Under the pieces are notes generated by a model. That model worked only from the letters and a program-made list of their open reading frames with translations, searched no databases and was not told the DNA's origin. From assembly GCF_000972845.2 (NCBI RefSeq), contig NC_040020.1, forward strand, positions 3,906,669-3,970,668: a stretch of DNA of 64,000 nt, in the 5' to 3' direction. This stretch comes from Larimichthys crocea (taxonomy: Eukaryota; Chordata; Actinopteri; Sciaenidae). Shown piece by piece: positions 1-10,784 of this stretch. The position numbers and the translations under genes were made by a program. Within the stretch, counting starts at the first letter, position 1. The number at the start of each line of letters is the position of its first letter.

Positions 1-529
1 ATACTAACCCGTGTTCTGTCTGTCTCTCTGCTCTCTGTGTCCTCTCTGCAGCACTGTTTTGTGACATCATACTTATCAAGTGGATGTTGACTGCGTCACA
101 GACCTGTGTTGTCATTTTGACACTCGGTTTGTAAAGTTTTGTCAACATGTGAGAGCACGGAGAATCTTTGTTGTGCGCTACATGTGTGAAACGGTCTGAA
201 CGGGTCTTCAACCAGGGTTCTGTGACCCCTAGGGGGTCCGCAGAGGCACTGCAGGGGGTCCACCAATTTTAAATATTACCTCTAGATATATTTTAAGTCC
301 AGTAACGGATAATTTGCCTTCAATAATATGTCAAAAGTTAATATGCAAATATTTCTCATTTCAATGTTGACAGTAAAGGTCAAACGTCAACAAGCAGAAC
401 ACAATTTGAGTATATACTTCACATTGTAGCTCTACTCTTTTGTTACTTCTGTCTGTCAATCTGTCACCAGATACTCATATTTGGTGAGTTTTATCCAAAC
501 TGCAGGATAAATGTGTGTGAAATAAACGT

Positions 530-613
530 GTGATTTGTGGTTTTAAGAAGAAAATTGACCTGAAACCACAGGTGATTTGTGGTTTTAAGAAGAAAATTGA
601 CCTGAAACCACAG
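530..613. repeat. perfect 42-bp tandem duplication
   Basis: Two identical adjacent copies (530-571 and 572-613) containing TGATTTGTGG and GAAAATTGACC. There are no further copies nearby. Confidence 0.97.
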
Positions 614-852
614 AACGAATCATTTGTCAGATGCTTTCACACAGCATCACACACTTTAGGAAACATTTAGCATCATCAGTTGGTTTCTGTTAACCCAACG
701 GGAACACAAGGTGGTGCTGTTTTACTTTAAATATGGACATTCAAGCAGCACAATGCACATGTTAATGAATAGAAATTTGCTTTGATCTTGGCTCCATCAC
801 AAATGTTGCATTTGCCTCGAATATTCAATTGTCACCTGAAGAGTTTTTACTA

Positions 853-858
853 AATAAA
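853..858 (+). terminator. possible poly(A) signal of a converging plus-strand gene
   Basis: AATAAA in CTAAATAAAGCCTG on the plus strand, followed by T-rich sequence. In other vertebrates hadh lies on the opposite strand, tail-to-tail with lef1, so the first 0.87 kb may be its 3' UTR. No coding sequence of it is visible here, so this is inference from synteny. Confidence 0.3.
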
Positions 859-1171
859 GCCTGTTCCCCTGATAGTCTTTACTTACAACAGACCAGAGAA
901 AATCTGGATCTCACCCTTGAAATCAACTTGTTTTTATCCTCAGATGATGTTTCTCTTTTTATTATTATCGAAATAATACTGTAGAAATGGACCCCCAACA
1001 CTGCGTGCTGTTGGAGTTTTAATTGCTTATCACTTTCTTGAAACTTTCTTGAAAGTTTCCACAAAGACTAAAACATCACCTCCAAAGATGACACACGTCG
1101 TTACATCTGGCACTTCCAGCTCTGGTCTTTCCCACCACACGAGTGATCAAATGAGCCAATGGTGCCTTTTT

Positions 1172-1177
1172 TTTATT
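1172..1177 (-). terminator. lef1: poly(A) signal AATAAA for lef1
   Basis: Minus-strand AATAAA, followed on the transcript strand by a GT-rich element (GTGTGGTGGG) about 35-45 nt further on. This spacing fits cleavage near 1142-1160. A second minus-strand AATAAA at about 957-962 is a weaker alternative. Confidence 0.55.
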
Positions 1178-2613
1178 TTTCTTACAAAAGGAAAACAAAA
1201 ACATGTTGAAACAGTTCAAATATGACCACTCGGGATAGCAAAATGCTATACCAAGATGACAGTGACCCAAAAACATGATAATAAAAAAAGGAATTCATCA
1301 AGTAATACTAAAATAGAGCATTAAAATCAAAATGGTACAGAGATGCTTGCATGGAATAAACAACATGGCTAAAGACCACACTATTAGCTACCAGAGAGAA
1401 AAGACAAAGGTCCATTGCAATAAAAGAAAGACTGCCAAGTGCTGGGGTAAATATATATATCTGCTTCATTTGTCATGTTTCAGAACAATAAAATATAGGC
1501 CTCTGAGCTATCACTCTCGCCTTTGTCCTAATGTTGCCTGCAAAAATACCAAGAAAATTGACATATCCTGACAGTTTAAAAAGTACACATACTGAGCATT
1601 ATTTTACATCTGAGCAAGACTCGAGGTCACTATTTGTTACAAATAGTTATCAAAAGAAGCCTTAAGTTTCAATTTTCTGCAAGATGCTTCAACAAGAAAA
1701 ATGGCTTTCCTGTGTCCAAAGCTTATTTTCATATATACCACTATATAAAAAAAACAAATATTAAAAAAAAAAAAAAAAAAATCACTAAAATATACACCGA
1801 GAAATTGAAACAAGGGTTCAAGATACAAAAAAAAAAAAAAAGCATTCAAAATAAAACTCAGTCTAAAAATGAAAAAAGCAAATCAAAGTGTTGATCCTTT
1901 TTTGCACCAACTGGTCAGCGACAAACTAAAATGGGCGTCTTGAGGACGTTTTTTTCTTTAGACAAGATGAGATCCCTCCGTCTTCCTTTAGTGCAGTCTA
2001 AAAAGAGGTGTTTGGTCGGTCGGGCAAAACCCCAAATGGTCTCAAAAATCCAGAGCGAGAGTAGACAGAGAGAGAGACAGTGGGGAAGGGGGAGAAGGTG
2101 TTCGAGGGGAGTGAATGTCGGCCTAATGAACTATACAAAGGAACCGAAGTGACAAATAAATTACAGTAACTTAGAAACAGGTGTTCGGGGGTGTTTGGGT
2201 CGGTGCGGTGGAGGAAGTTTGTGCTGCTGTTTTTTTTTTTGTTTTGTTTTTTCTCAGTGCAGTGCCTTGGATTGCGGTAAAGCTGATTGGTTAAAAAGGA
2301 AGCTGACAAAAACACAGACGTCAAATTGATGCTTTCTCAGCGAGAAGAACGTGAGGGTGCTCCTAGGAATCATGATTGTCTTGTTCAGTTCAGTGTCTCT
2401 ACAGCAGTCGCCCTTCAGGAAAGGAGTAGAGTCAAACAGTGAAGTGTTTTTGGTGGTGGTGGTGGTGGTGACTGTGTTGAAGGGAAGGGAGTAAGAGGTT
2501 AGGTGGGGTTTGGGAGGGAATGGTAAGGTTGGGAGGATTGGGGTGAGGGAGGAGGGGGGTCCTCTGAGAACTGGAGGCTTTCAGTTTGGAGATTTTAAGG
2601 GTCTTCATGGAAT

Positions 2614-2693
2614 CTAACAGGCCTCCATCTCTAGCAGAGGGCCCGTAGCTGCTGCCTTCGCTTTGCATGTGGAGAAATTGCTACGTTTTCCTC
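2614..2693 (-). CDS. lef1: lef1 alternative C-terminus if exon 10 is skipped
   Basis: Joining exon 9 directly to the acceptor TCTCCCTCAG before 2693 stays in frame. It reads GGKRSNFSTCKAKAAATGPL then LEMEAC and a TAG stop at 2616-2614. From memory, mammalian LEF1 has a very similar alternative tail ending GPLLEMEAC, and TCF7 has alternative tails starting GGKR. Survival of the reading in a fish argues that this part of the 'UTR' is coding in some transcripts. In the main transcript it is 3' UTR. Confidence 0.75.
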
Positions 2694-3810
2694 CTGAGGG
2701 AGACAAAGAGAAAAAGAAAAAAGCATCAATCAACCGCTCTAACTGTGAAGTAACTGCATCAAATGTTGCGTTTTTTCCCCTCATCATTGGGGGGGGGGGT
2801 TAGAAACACATTAGTAACCCACACCAAAACACACTGGTCACATTCACATCACATTAACCAAAACCAGACACATCAAGATGACTCAGAGTGACTCGAGAGT
2901 GTCTCACCATGCAAGCACGCCTCCCCAGTTCAGGGAGGGACAAATAACCAATAAGTCATTACTATCTACACAATCCATCATCATTATTATGATTTTTTTC
3001 TTCGTAACGTTACAGCTGATTGAATTAAAGCCTTTGCAGCGGCGTGGAGTAAAGCGCTCGACTACAGAGGGTGGGGGGGGTTATAGGTCAGTGACAGGAT
3101 GTGGGCCGGTCTAGCTTTGATCTAGTCTAACATGGGGGTTGCCGTGACCCAGCTGGCAGCGCTCTACTCTTCTTTGCCCTCCCCTGACTGACTCATTCCT
3201 CCTCTCACTCTCTCAAAGGCGAACACCCAGTTGTGTAGCTTCTGGTTGACAGTTTCAGCCGCCGCTGCAGGTGGGCCGTTCAGAGAGCAAGACGAGTAAA
3301 ATGCTGTCCTCGCAGGAGGATCGCCACAATGACCCAGTTGGTTTAAAACTAGAGCTGGAAAAATCAAGAGTGCAGACTGACGCTACGGTGCGAGAAAAAT
3401 GTTACCTGACTGCTCAATCTACTTCACAGGACTCTCGTGGAATTGGCCCCTTTCCCTGACAGGGAAATTGTTTGTCAAGCAGCAAAAGTGTTCTTTTCCC
3501 TCTCGTGATCCGGGCTTGAGCTAACATAACACAGTTAGCTCCAGTTATTGACAAGCCAAGGAGTTATTTTAGACCCAAGCAGCATCAAATAGAATCTGTG
3601 ATCAAAGTGGAGAGACAGAGACAGAGGTGGATGGATGCCTCCTGCGACTAAAAAGATGGATGTTTTGTGAAGACGAAAAAAAAAAAAAGGGAAAAGAAAC
3701 GGTATTAGTTTGCTTTTCCCTTGTGGCAAAGCCAAGAGTGTGTTTTTGTAGGAGAGGAGTCAGCTGAGCCCTGCTGCTCGCTGCATCTTAACACTCAAAA
3801 ATCTTAAACA

Positions 3811-3817
<7 letters not shown>

Positions 3818-3849
<32 letters not shown>
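3818..3849. repeat. (CA)n microsatellite
   Basis: About 16 uninterrupted dinucleotide units in intron 10. Confidence 0.97.
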
Positions 3850-3850
<1 letters not shown>

Positions 3851-4188
3851 ACCCTGCAGACTGCTTTACCACATGTGGATAAAAGGGAACAGGACAGAGG
3901 CCACCTTTCCCGAGGAGAGCTGACCCTGAGCAGAAACTGAAAGGGAGCACAGCGCTCGGAGAGAAAGAGAGAGCCCCTGTCGCTTTTATTTACCTCCGCC
4001 GCCCTCTCTCTTTTCATCCCAGGATCTCAAAGCGGGGCCCGCACGCCCGGCGCTGCACCCAGTTTCCTGGGGAGCATTTTTCCTTCCCCCCACCGCAGAC
4101 ATGAAAAGCACCGGCCCTTCCTGCCTGGGGAAGAGGCCTGAGGGGCTGCGGGCGAGAAGTGTGTGCAAACGAGTGTGTGTGCAAGTTT

Positions 4189-4269
4189 AAAAAAAAAAAA
4201 AAAAAAAAAAGGTGGGGGGTAACGGGGGGGGTTTGTTTTGGGGTGGGGGTTGGTTGGGGGGGGGGGGGG
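4189..4269. repeat. poly(A) run followed by G-run cluster
   Basis: About 22 A residues, then repeated G runs (six, eight, four, five and about fourteen Gs) separated by short loops. On the plus strand this fits the G-quadruplex pattern; on the lef1 transcript strand it is a long C- and T-rich tract. Confidence 0.9.
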
Positions 4270-4518
4270 CACCAGGCCAGCTCTTCACAAGGTCCAGCCG
4301 CCACAAACACTGGGATTCAGGAGCAACTTGACCCCTCCTCTCCTCTCCCCTAACCTCCCTCCTTCTCCCTCTACATTAGTGCTCAGGAATGCCGGCTGGT
4401 TTTTTTTTTTTTTTTTTTTTTTTTTGCAGGAAATGAAACGCTCCTCTGTTCAGAGGGCTAGCGAAGGTTTAGCCCCCCCCCTCCAATTCCTTTCCCTCTA
4501 CGGGACGGACGGAGGGCG

Positions 4519-4600
4519 GGAGGAGGGGGAAGGAGTCGGACAAGCTCTCGCCCAGCTTTGGAGGAGGGGGAAGGAGTCGGACAAGCTCTCGCCCAGCTTT
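4519..4600. repeat. perfect 41-bp tandem duplication
   Basis: Copies at 4519-4559 and 4560-4600 are identical and contain AAGGAGTCGGACAAGCTCTC. Intron 10. Confidence 0.97.
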
Positions 4601-7600
4601 TGAAGTGTGGGAGGTTAAGATAACTGGCACAGCCTCGCGTCTCAATCGCCGCTTTCACCTCTCAGGCCAAATCAAAGCACCCGCAGCTGGGGCCCGCCTG
4701 CCTTATAGCCCCCCCCCCCTTAACCTCCAAACCCACCCGCCTCCTCCTCAGCTCCCTCGCTCCCCTACACACGGCTCTGGGGTTTCTTTTGGTGCCATTA
4801 AAAAGGAAAACACCACCGACAAATTACTCTAAAAATAAGCCAACTGGAGAGAGGTGTCTCCGGCACAGGCAGCGGCGCAGACTTTACCATGGCAGAGAGA
4901 GAAGAGGTGGGGGGGTTTAGGAGGAGAGGCAAAGACCGGGAGGGCTGAGAGAGCAAAGAAAGATGTTTCAGAGTCATGCTGAAAGATGAATCCAGTTTAT
5001 TACAACTTATCTTATTTTCATTTAGCCATAAAACCGTACTCTCCGGATGAATTATTAAGATCCGGTGACATCGCTATGAAGAAGTCTGACAGGGAAAACG
5101 TGCAGTCAGGTGACTGGGCAGGTTGTAAACAAACCAACAGTTCAGTCAGATTATCTAGAGGTGACAGTGAACACACCAGATATTTTTATCTTAGTCCTTG
5201 GAAAAGTGTGCGCACGACTACGCTGCTCTTACTGTGGGTTGAACAAGAAGTTTATAACCTCACCTGCAACCTGGCTGACACATGTTTCTTGCCCCATTGG
5301 ACTTCCTTTGAGAAGTCAATGTGTAATCTCATCTCTGCAGATAACATAGTGAGTGGAATCTCATTGTTACTGATAGGAAGGATGACCAGAATTAACTAAA
5401 TAAAACTTTAAACGTCAGGTCAAAGTCAAGGCCACAAAAATATTCTCACTAACTTTTTACAGAAAATCGGTTCAAAGGTCGGGCTGCGGAGAATTATCAT
5501 CTATTAATCCATCCGTTATTTATCTGACTTTGTTGTTTGATTGTGGAAGTCAGTGAATTTTGCTTGTAAATGACTCCGTATCGCCCCAAATTGTTCAGCG
5601 AGAGTTACGCGAGCCATCACTGATAAATGTAATCTGTTCAGACAGAAACAGAACCGACATTTTTATCAGTGTCTTTCAAACGTGACGAGTCGGTGAACGC
5701 CGAAACCGCAGCCCCCCTTTCATTTTCAACCCGCGAACTTCCAGCAAACTCTTAAGTGCCAGCCCTTTGTTACATCATCCACTCCAGCTCAGTCTGGCTC
5801 AGACTAACAGACTCGAGAGCTCTACTTAAGTAATTGTCCACACATTTAGATGGTGCGGTGGCATATTTTGGCAGTGACCTTTGCCTGGATCACGCACAGC
5901 TGGTTTCTTTTTTTGTATGTGTGTGTGTGTGACACCTTTTTCAAAAAGGAGCCTCGTCTCTGCACGTTTGTGGCAGAGCCGCTCTAAAAGACAGGAGGGA
6001 GAAATAAAACGAGCAGGCCAATAAAAAAAAAGTAAAAAAAAAAAAAAGCACCTGGAAGACAAAGCAATGTTTTGAACAAAACGCCGTGCGCAGTCAGCAC
6101 TTTCTTTGGCTCCGAGACATTTAACATAAAAGAAAAAAAAACGCCGCCTTTGAGATTTTTTTTAACCTCCAATCACAAAGACGGGCTCGGGGGATGTTGT
6201 TTTCCACGGGGGCTATCAGAAACCAACAAGTCAAGTCAGGAAGGGCTGAAACCAGGAGAGTGAAGGGGAAAAAGAAGAGGTCGGTGTCTGTGTTAAATGT
6301 TGGAGAGAGAGAGAGAGAGAGAGGGGAAGGGTGGGGTCTGGTTGTGGTCAAAAAGGGGTAAAAGGGGGAGTGTGGGGGGGGGCGTCACCAAAACCCCACA
6401 AACCTCAAGCATGTGTGGGTGAGACTAGGGGAGTACAGGAGGGTGTGGGAGGAAAAGGGGGTTTTAAGAGGGAGGGTTTTTGCCCACATCTGAGGCGGCA
6501 TCGCTGGGGGGCCCAGGCAGCTGAAGTCTGGCCGTGTGCCCCCGCACAGCTCGGTCTGAGCCGCTGCAGGCTGGGGGGGAGAGAGAGAGAGAGAGAGAGA
6601 GGGGTGTGTGTGTGCTGCACATTCAAAGAGCCTGCACAATGACCGCTCCCTCTGCTGTGGTCTCGCTTCAAAGGCCTCCACCGCCGCTCATATTCTCTGT
6701 CAGGACGGAGCATAGGAGCAGGAAAAGGAGGAGCAGGGAAAAGAGGGGTGTAAAGAGGCAGAAAATGAGTGAAAGAAAGGGAGGAGGGAAGAAAAAAAAA
6801 GCTGGAGCTTCCTTTAACAATGGCCAGACTGACTAGACTAGAGTAAAATTAAAATAAACACCACTTCCTTCACTGTCCCCCCCCCCCCTCTTCCTGTCTG
6901 TGCCCCAGCGTTACCTGGGGGCCTTTCATTGAGTGATAAGCATCTCACGAGGGGAGCGTTTTATAAGGACACATCTCTCCTCCTCCTCCTCCCGAGAGGA
7001 AGAAGAAGAGCTGCAGTGCCTTGAGGAGCCACAGGGGCGAGGCTGAGGGAGGAGGTGGAAGGAGAGAGAGAGGGAGGAAGTGGAGAAGACATCACAAAAA
7101 AGTCAAGAGACTGGACCCTCATACTGTTCCTGCAGCTGGCCAAACCGCAACACAATAGGGCCCGTGACTCAATCAAAACAAAATCTCAAGCCCCAGTCTA
7201 AACAACTGGTGCACTATGGCTGCATCTTCTCACATGTAAACAGATTCTTCAAGAGGGTCTTAATGGTTATTTCCTCTTAAAAGTGTCCAATAAGGTTTCC
7301 AGGCCAGGATAAGACGAGCAACGGGCAGTGTAAAAAAAAAACTGATTTGTACATCTAAGCTAAAACCCACATACGTGTACTTACATTACATCAAGTCTGA
7401 CATACCGCCACCCTCTGGAAGTCGATGTTCATTAAGTGCTGAGAGGGTCATTTTTCTTCACAGAGTAGGCTTTGTGGAGGTCAGAGGGAGTGAGAGAACG
7501 GGAGGGTGAACATTTCCGATTTTTATTTCCTACCCAGAGAAACATTATCCGGGGCGTCGCTCTGATTTAAGCACAAATCTCTCGCTCGCTCTCTCTCCTC

Positions 7601-7914
7601 CACCTCCCACTCATAACTATTTTTTTGTGTAAAGTAGCACAGTTTTTAAAAAAAACATCCTCTCGTCTCCTGCGTGCTTGCTCAGAGCGAGACCCAGAGT
7701 CCGATTTTTCTTCTCTCTCTCTCTCTCTCTCTCTTTTTTTTGCTTTTCCCGGATTCTTTCCCCAATTATCCCAGGTCACTAATAAGGCGGGGTGTGGAGG
7801 CACTGGGCTGTGCCACATTGGCCTAAAGGCTCGGTGCCAAATTGAAACGACTCGGGAAATAGAGGCAGACGCTGAATCCTGCCTAATTGCAGCCGGGGTG
7901 TTTGGCTGGCTGCT

Positions 7915-7929
7915 CATATATATATATAC

Positions 7930-7992
<63 letters not shown>

Positions 7993-8007
7993 TGTGTGAG
8001 AGAGAGA
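7915..8007. repeat. compound (TA)n(TG)n(AG)n microsatellite
   Basis: TA units, then about 27 TG units, one T interruption, then AG units. Alternating purine-pyrimidine sequence, Z-DNA-prone. Confidence 0.97.
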
Positions 8008-10742
8008 AATGTGCAAAGAGTGTGAGAAGATGATAGGCAATAAATAAAGAGAGAAATGAGGGATGGGGACTGAAGGGTGAGTGGCAGTCGAGTAAACTCA
8101 GAATGAGGGAGAATGAGGGATTTTCTTCTGGCTCTTTTCTCACCCCCTCCTAACACACTCCCTCCCTCCCTCCCTCCTTCTCTCCTCCTCACCCATCAAA
8201 GTCTTTTGACAGCTGACTTCTGGCTGCACACATCAGAGGGAGCAGAGCCCGAGCACGACGACTAAGAAAGAGGAGAGGAGGGCGGCCACCAAAGCTCCTG
8301 CTTGACCAACACTTTCTTGAGAGAGTTGACACTTAATGCACTTACTCTGCTTTAGTAATCGTAAAACATTGGTGTTTTTTTTGTTTTTTTAAAAAGGATG
8401 ATTGAGAGTGTCTCTTGACTTGACAACAAAAGGGCGCCTTCATGAGTCTGAGCGAGATGACTCATGTGCCGTTTTATGGCAGTTTGCAAGTGTTTGCAAC
8501 TCCGTCGGCCCTCGCTGGCCACATTTAAAAGGCAACCTTTGTTAAGAGTGTCTCCCCCATGTGAAAAAAATGTGCAGTGGCTGAAACGGGAGAAAGCCTC
8601 CGGGGCATGTATGTGTCTCGGCCAGATAACTATCTCAAAGGCTGTGAATCAGCGGGCTTTAGTCAGACAAAAAGGCGTGAGAGGAAGCAAGAGAGCAAGA
8701 GAGAGAGAGAGAAATAAAGAAGTGCAGGAGAAGTGAAGAAGAGGTGGGGTTAAAACTAACTGCACATTTCCAGGCAGCGTCAGAGAAGAAAAAAAAAAAA
8801 CTGGGGTGGGCTGGGGCACGGAGTGACGAAGGGAAGAGACGGAAACCCTCATTTCACATTGTCAGAGTAATGACTTCTCGGAGTGCTGCACCACTGTGGT
8901 GAGAGCCAGCTGTGTGGCGGGCCCAGTGTTTGACATGCTAAAGATAACAAAGAGAAGGCGATGGCAAACCATAAAACACAGCCCCGGCGACCCGACTCCT
9001 GGTTTGCCTCACAGGCAGAAAAACTCAGCAGAAGCCATAAAATATTTTAATACGAACGTGTATTAAAGTCAATTTTCCCTTCATAAAATCCACCTAGACT
9101 GAAGCATTTCACTTTGTTATGCTGAATACTGTCCATTACGCTGGAAATATAATCTAACGGAGCGAATGTTCACTGCGTTTGAGCCATCGTACAAAACAAA
9201 ATTATAATAATTGTGTCTTCGAATTTAACTCATTAACAAATTTCCTTTTGGATTTCTCGTGTGGAGGGGAAGACAGATGGGGTGGAGGCTGGGGGCAGAT
9301 GAAAAGAAACAGACAAACGAGTTCATTTAAAAGATGTTTTTCGGCGTCTACACCAAGCTAACCTCAATCCAGCTCTTTGGGATCTGCATAAATTGAGGGC
9401 TTGGGGAGTTGTGGCAGTATCCTTGGTATTATGCATATTAGTTTTAAGGCTGTCACTGAGAATCAGCAAGGGTGTCCATCCCGCTGCGGCTAGGCGCTGC
9501 TAATTATTGGATCAGAGATAAAGTTCTTTTTGGCTCTCGCTCTCTGTGCACTTTGAAAAACCGGGGCTGTGGTGAGAAAAAAAAAATGAAAAGAAAAGAA
9601 GCCCAATTTCAGGTTCAGAGAGAGCCACCGGGGTCAGGAATCGATCAAGTGGAAAACCTTTGTCTGGCTTGGGGCCGATTTCTACGTAAGACCAGATTTG
9701 TCACATCTGCCCGGCTTACTGTGCTGCCGAAAGGGAGCGGAACAACAGGATGCTACCAGACTCACAGGGAGGGGAGAGGAGAGAGATGGAGAGTAAGTGG
9801 AAGACTCAAAGTGTGAAAATAGAGTTCCCTTCGCCACATATTGGGGACGTTAATCTGCCTTTGGACAGGAGGAGAAAAAAGGGCAGGTGACAAGTTTGGC
9901 GAAGGGTTTGACACGTCATCTGAATCAATATATCTCAGCATATGGTTAAAAAAAAAAGAAAAACACAGCTGAGTGTCTTTGTCATGAAGGCATTATAGAC
10001 ACCCCTGAAACCCCAGATACCATGAAATCTTATTAAAAGGTATAGCATCTCATTATGTTCCTGCCAAACAAGCTGCTGAATCCTGCCTCTGCTTCACAAA
10101 GATGCAGAGAGAGAGAGAGAGACAACACATGTAGTCCATATGGAGCTTGAGCTGACATCTCAGCCTTCACCGGCAGTAAAAGAAATGAGGAAGAAAAAAA
10201 AAAGAAAAGTGGGCTAGTGAAACCGTTTTCAGATGTATCACTTAAGTCTGTGTTTAGAGAACACCAAGTGGATGAGACGTCTGATTTATTAAGCAATAAT
10301 TTCTCCTTTTTTTTGTTTTTATTTGGACATTTTTCTAAAAACACGACTGAAGAAAAATAAGCCATAAACCGCTGACACAACATCTGACCTTTCATCCAAC
10401 CAGTGCTCGACGCAAAAACATTCAATGGAGTCGGTTCAACTCCCACACACACACACACACACACACACATGCACGTTTGATTACACACACACACACAAAG
10501 AATGGAGAAAATCCAATGCCTATTGTGCCGAGGTCATTGAGCAAACTCCACACACACACAAAGCACAATCCCTCTTCAGGCCTTAACACCACTGACACAA
10601 TGACTATGGCGAGGTTAGGGTGGACCCTTTTTTAGGATTAGTCTGTGAGTACATACTCTCAAGTCAGTGTTTAGTCAGTTTGAAAAGACTTGACATATAT
10701 TGAACTGATCAGACAGGGAGGGGGATGGAGTGTTTGTCTTAC

Positions 10743-10784
10743 CATTTTCTCAGATGTACGCCGTTTTCATTCTCTGGCCTGTAC
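10743..10784 (-). CDS. lef1: lef1 exon 10, carries the usual stop codon
   Basis: 42-nt exon. The acceptor is TTTTCTGCAG; its reading [10 protein letters not shown] then TGA corresponds to the mammalian C-terminus TGPRMTAAYI. The stop is at 10752-10750. A donor GTAAGA follows seven bases later, so the transcript continues by splicing into the terminal exon at 2693. The exon is very small, and skipping it changes the C-terminus (see the alternative reading of the last exon). Confidence 0.93.

Larger units (their letters stand above)
1..870. other. left flank, no coding exon recognised
   Basis: About 0.9 kb between the window edge and the end of lef1. A pyrimidine tract ending TCTCTGCAG at about 50 could be a plus-strand splice acceptor for a non-coding last exon. 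A 42-bp tandem duplication lies at 530-613 and a plus-strand AATAAA at 853. A perfect TCF/LEF core CTTTGATCT lies at 780-788. No protein-coding frame can be recognised. Confidence 0.4.
1150..2693 (-). other. lef1: lef1 terminal exon, mostly 3' UTR
   Basis: Starts after a strong acceptor (pyrimidine tract ending CTCAG) and runs about 1.54 kb to a poly(A) signal. Apart from the 80 nt that can be coding, no frame is protein-like. It contains a C-rich stretch near 2500-2560 on the transcript strand, CCACCACC-type repeats at 2452-2470 and homopolymer runs at 1765-1780 and 1829-1841. The 3' end near 1150 is inferred from the signal, not from transcripts. Confidence 0.65.
2694..10742 (-). other. lef1: lef1 intron 10 (8.0 kb)
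   Basis: Separates the stop-bearing exon 10 from the terminal exon. It holds many simple tracts: (CA)n at 3818-3849, poly(A) then G-runs at 4189-4269, a 41-bp duplication at 4519-4600, (GA)n at 6303-6323 and 6579-6601, TA/TG/AG at 7915-8007, and (CA)n at 10441-10470. Non-repetitive, possibly regulatory stretches lie near 7760-7900 and 9380-9530. A 137-codon open frame at 4986-5399 has no recognisable family. Confidence 0.9.

Noticed and set aside
2432..2668. 78-codon minus-strand frame starting with Met in the lef1 terminal exon
   Set aside because: It is in a different frame from the GGKR tail and ends in proline/histidine low-complexity; probably untranslated.
4986..5399. 137-codon plus-strand open frame in intron 10
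   Set aside because: Not low-complexity, but no recognisable motif, antisense to lef1, and of a length expected occasionally in 64 kb; kept only as a note in the intron entry.
7567..8040. 157-codon minus-strand open frame
   Set aside because: Depends on the (TG)n microsatellite (long TH run); no family resemblance.
10441..10500. Regularly spaced CACACA units considered as a CRISPR-like array
   Set aside because: Simple dinucleotide repeat in vertebrate DNA; no repeat-spacer structure anywhere in the window.
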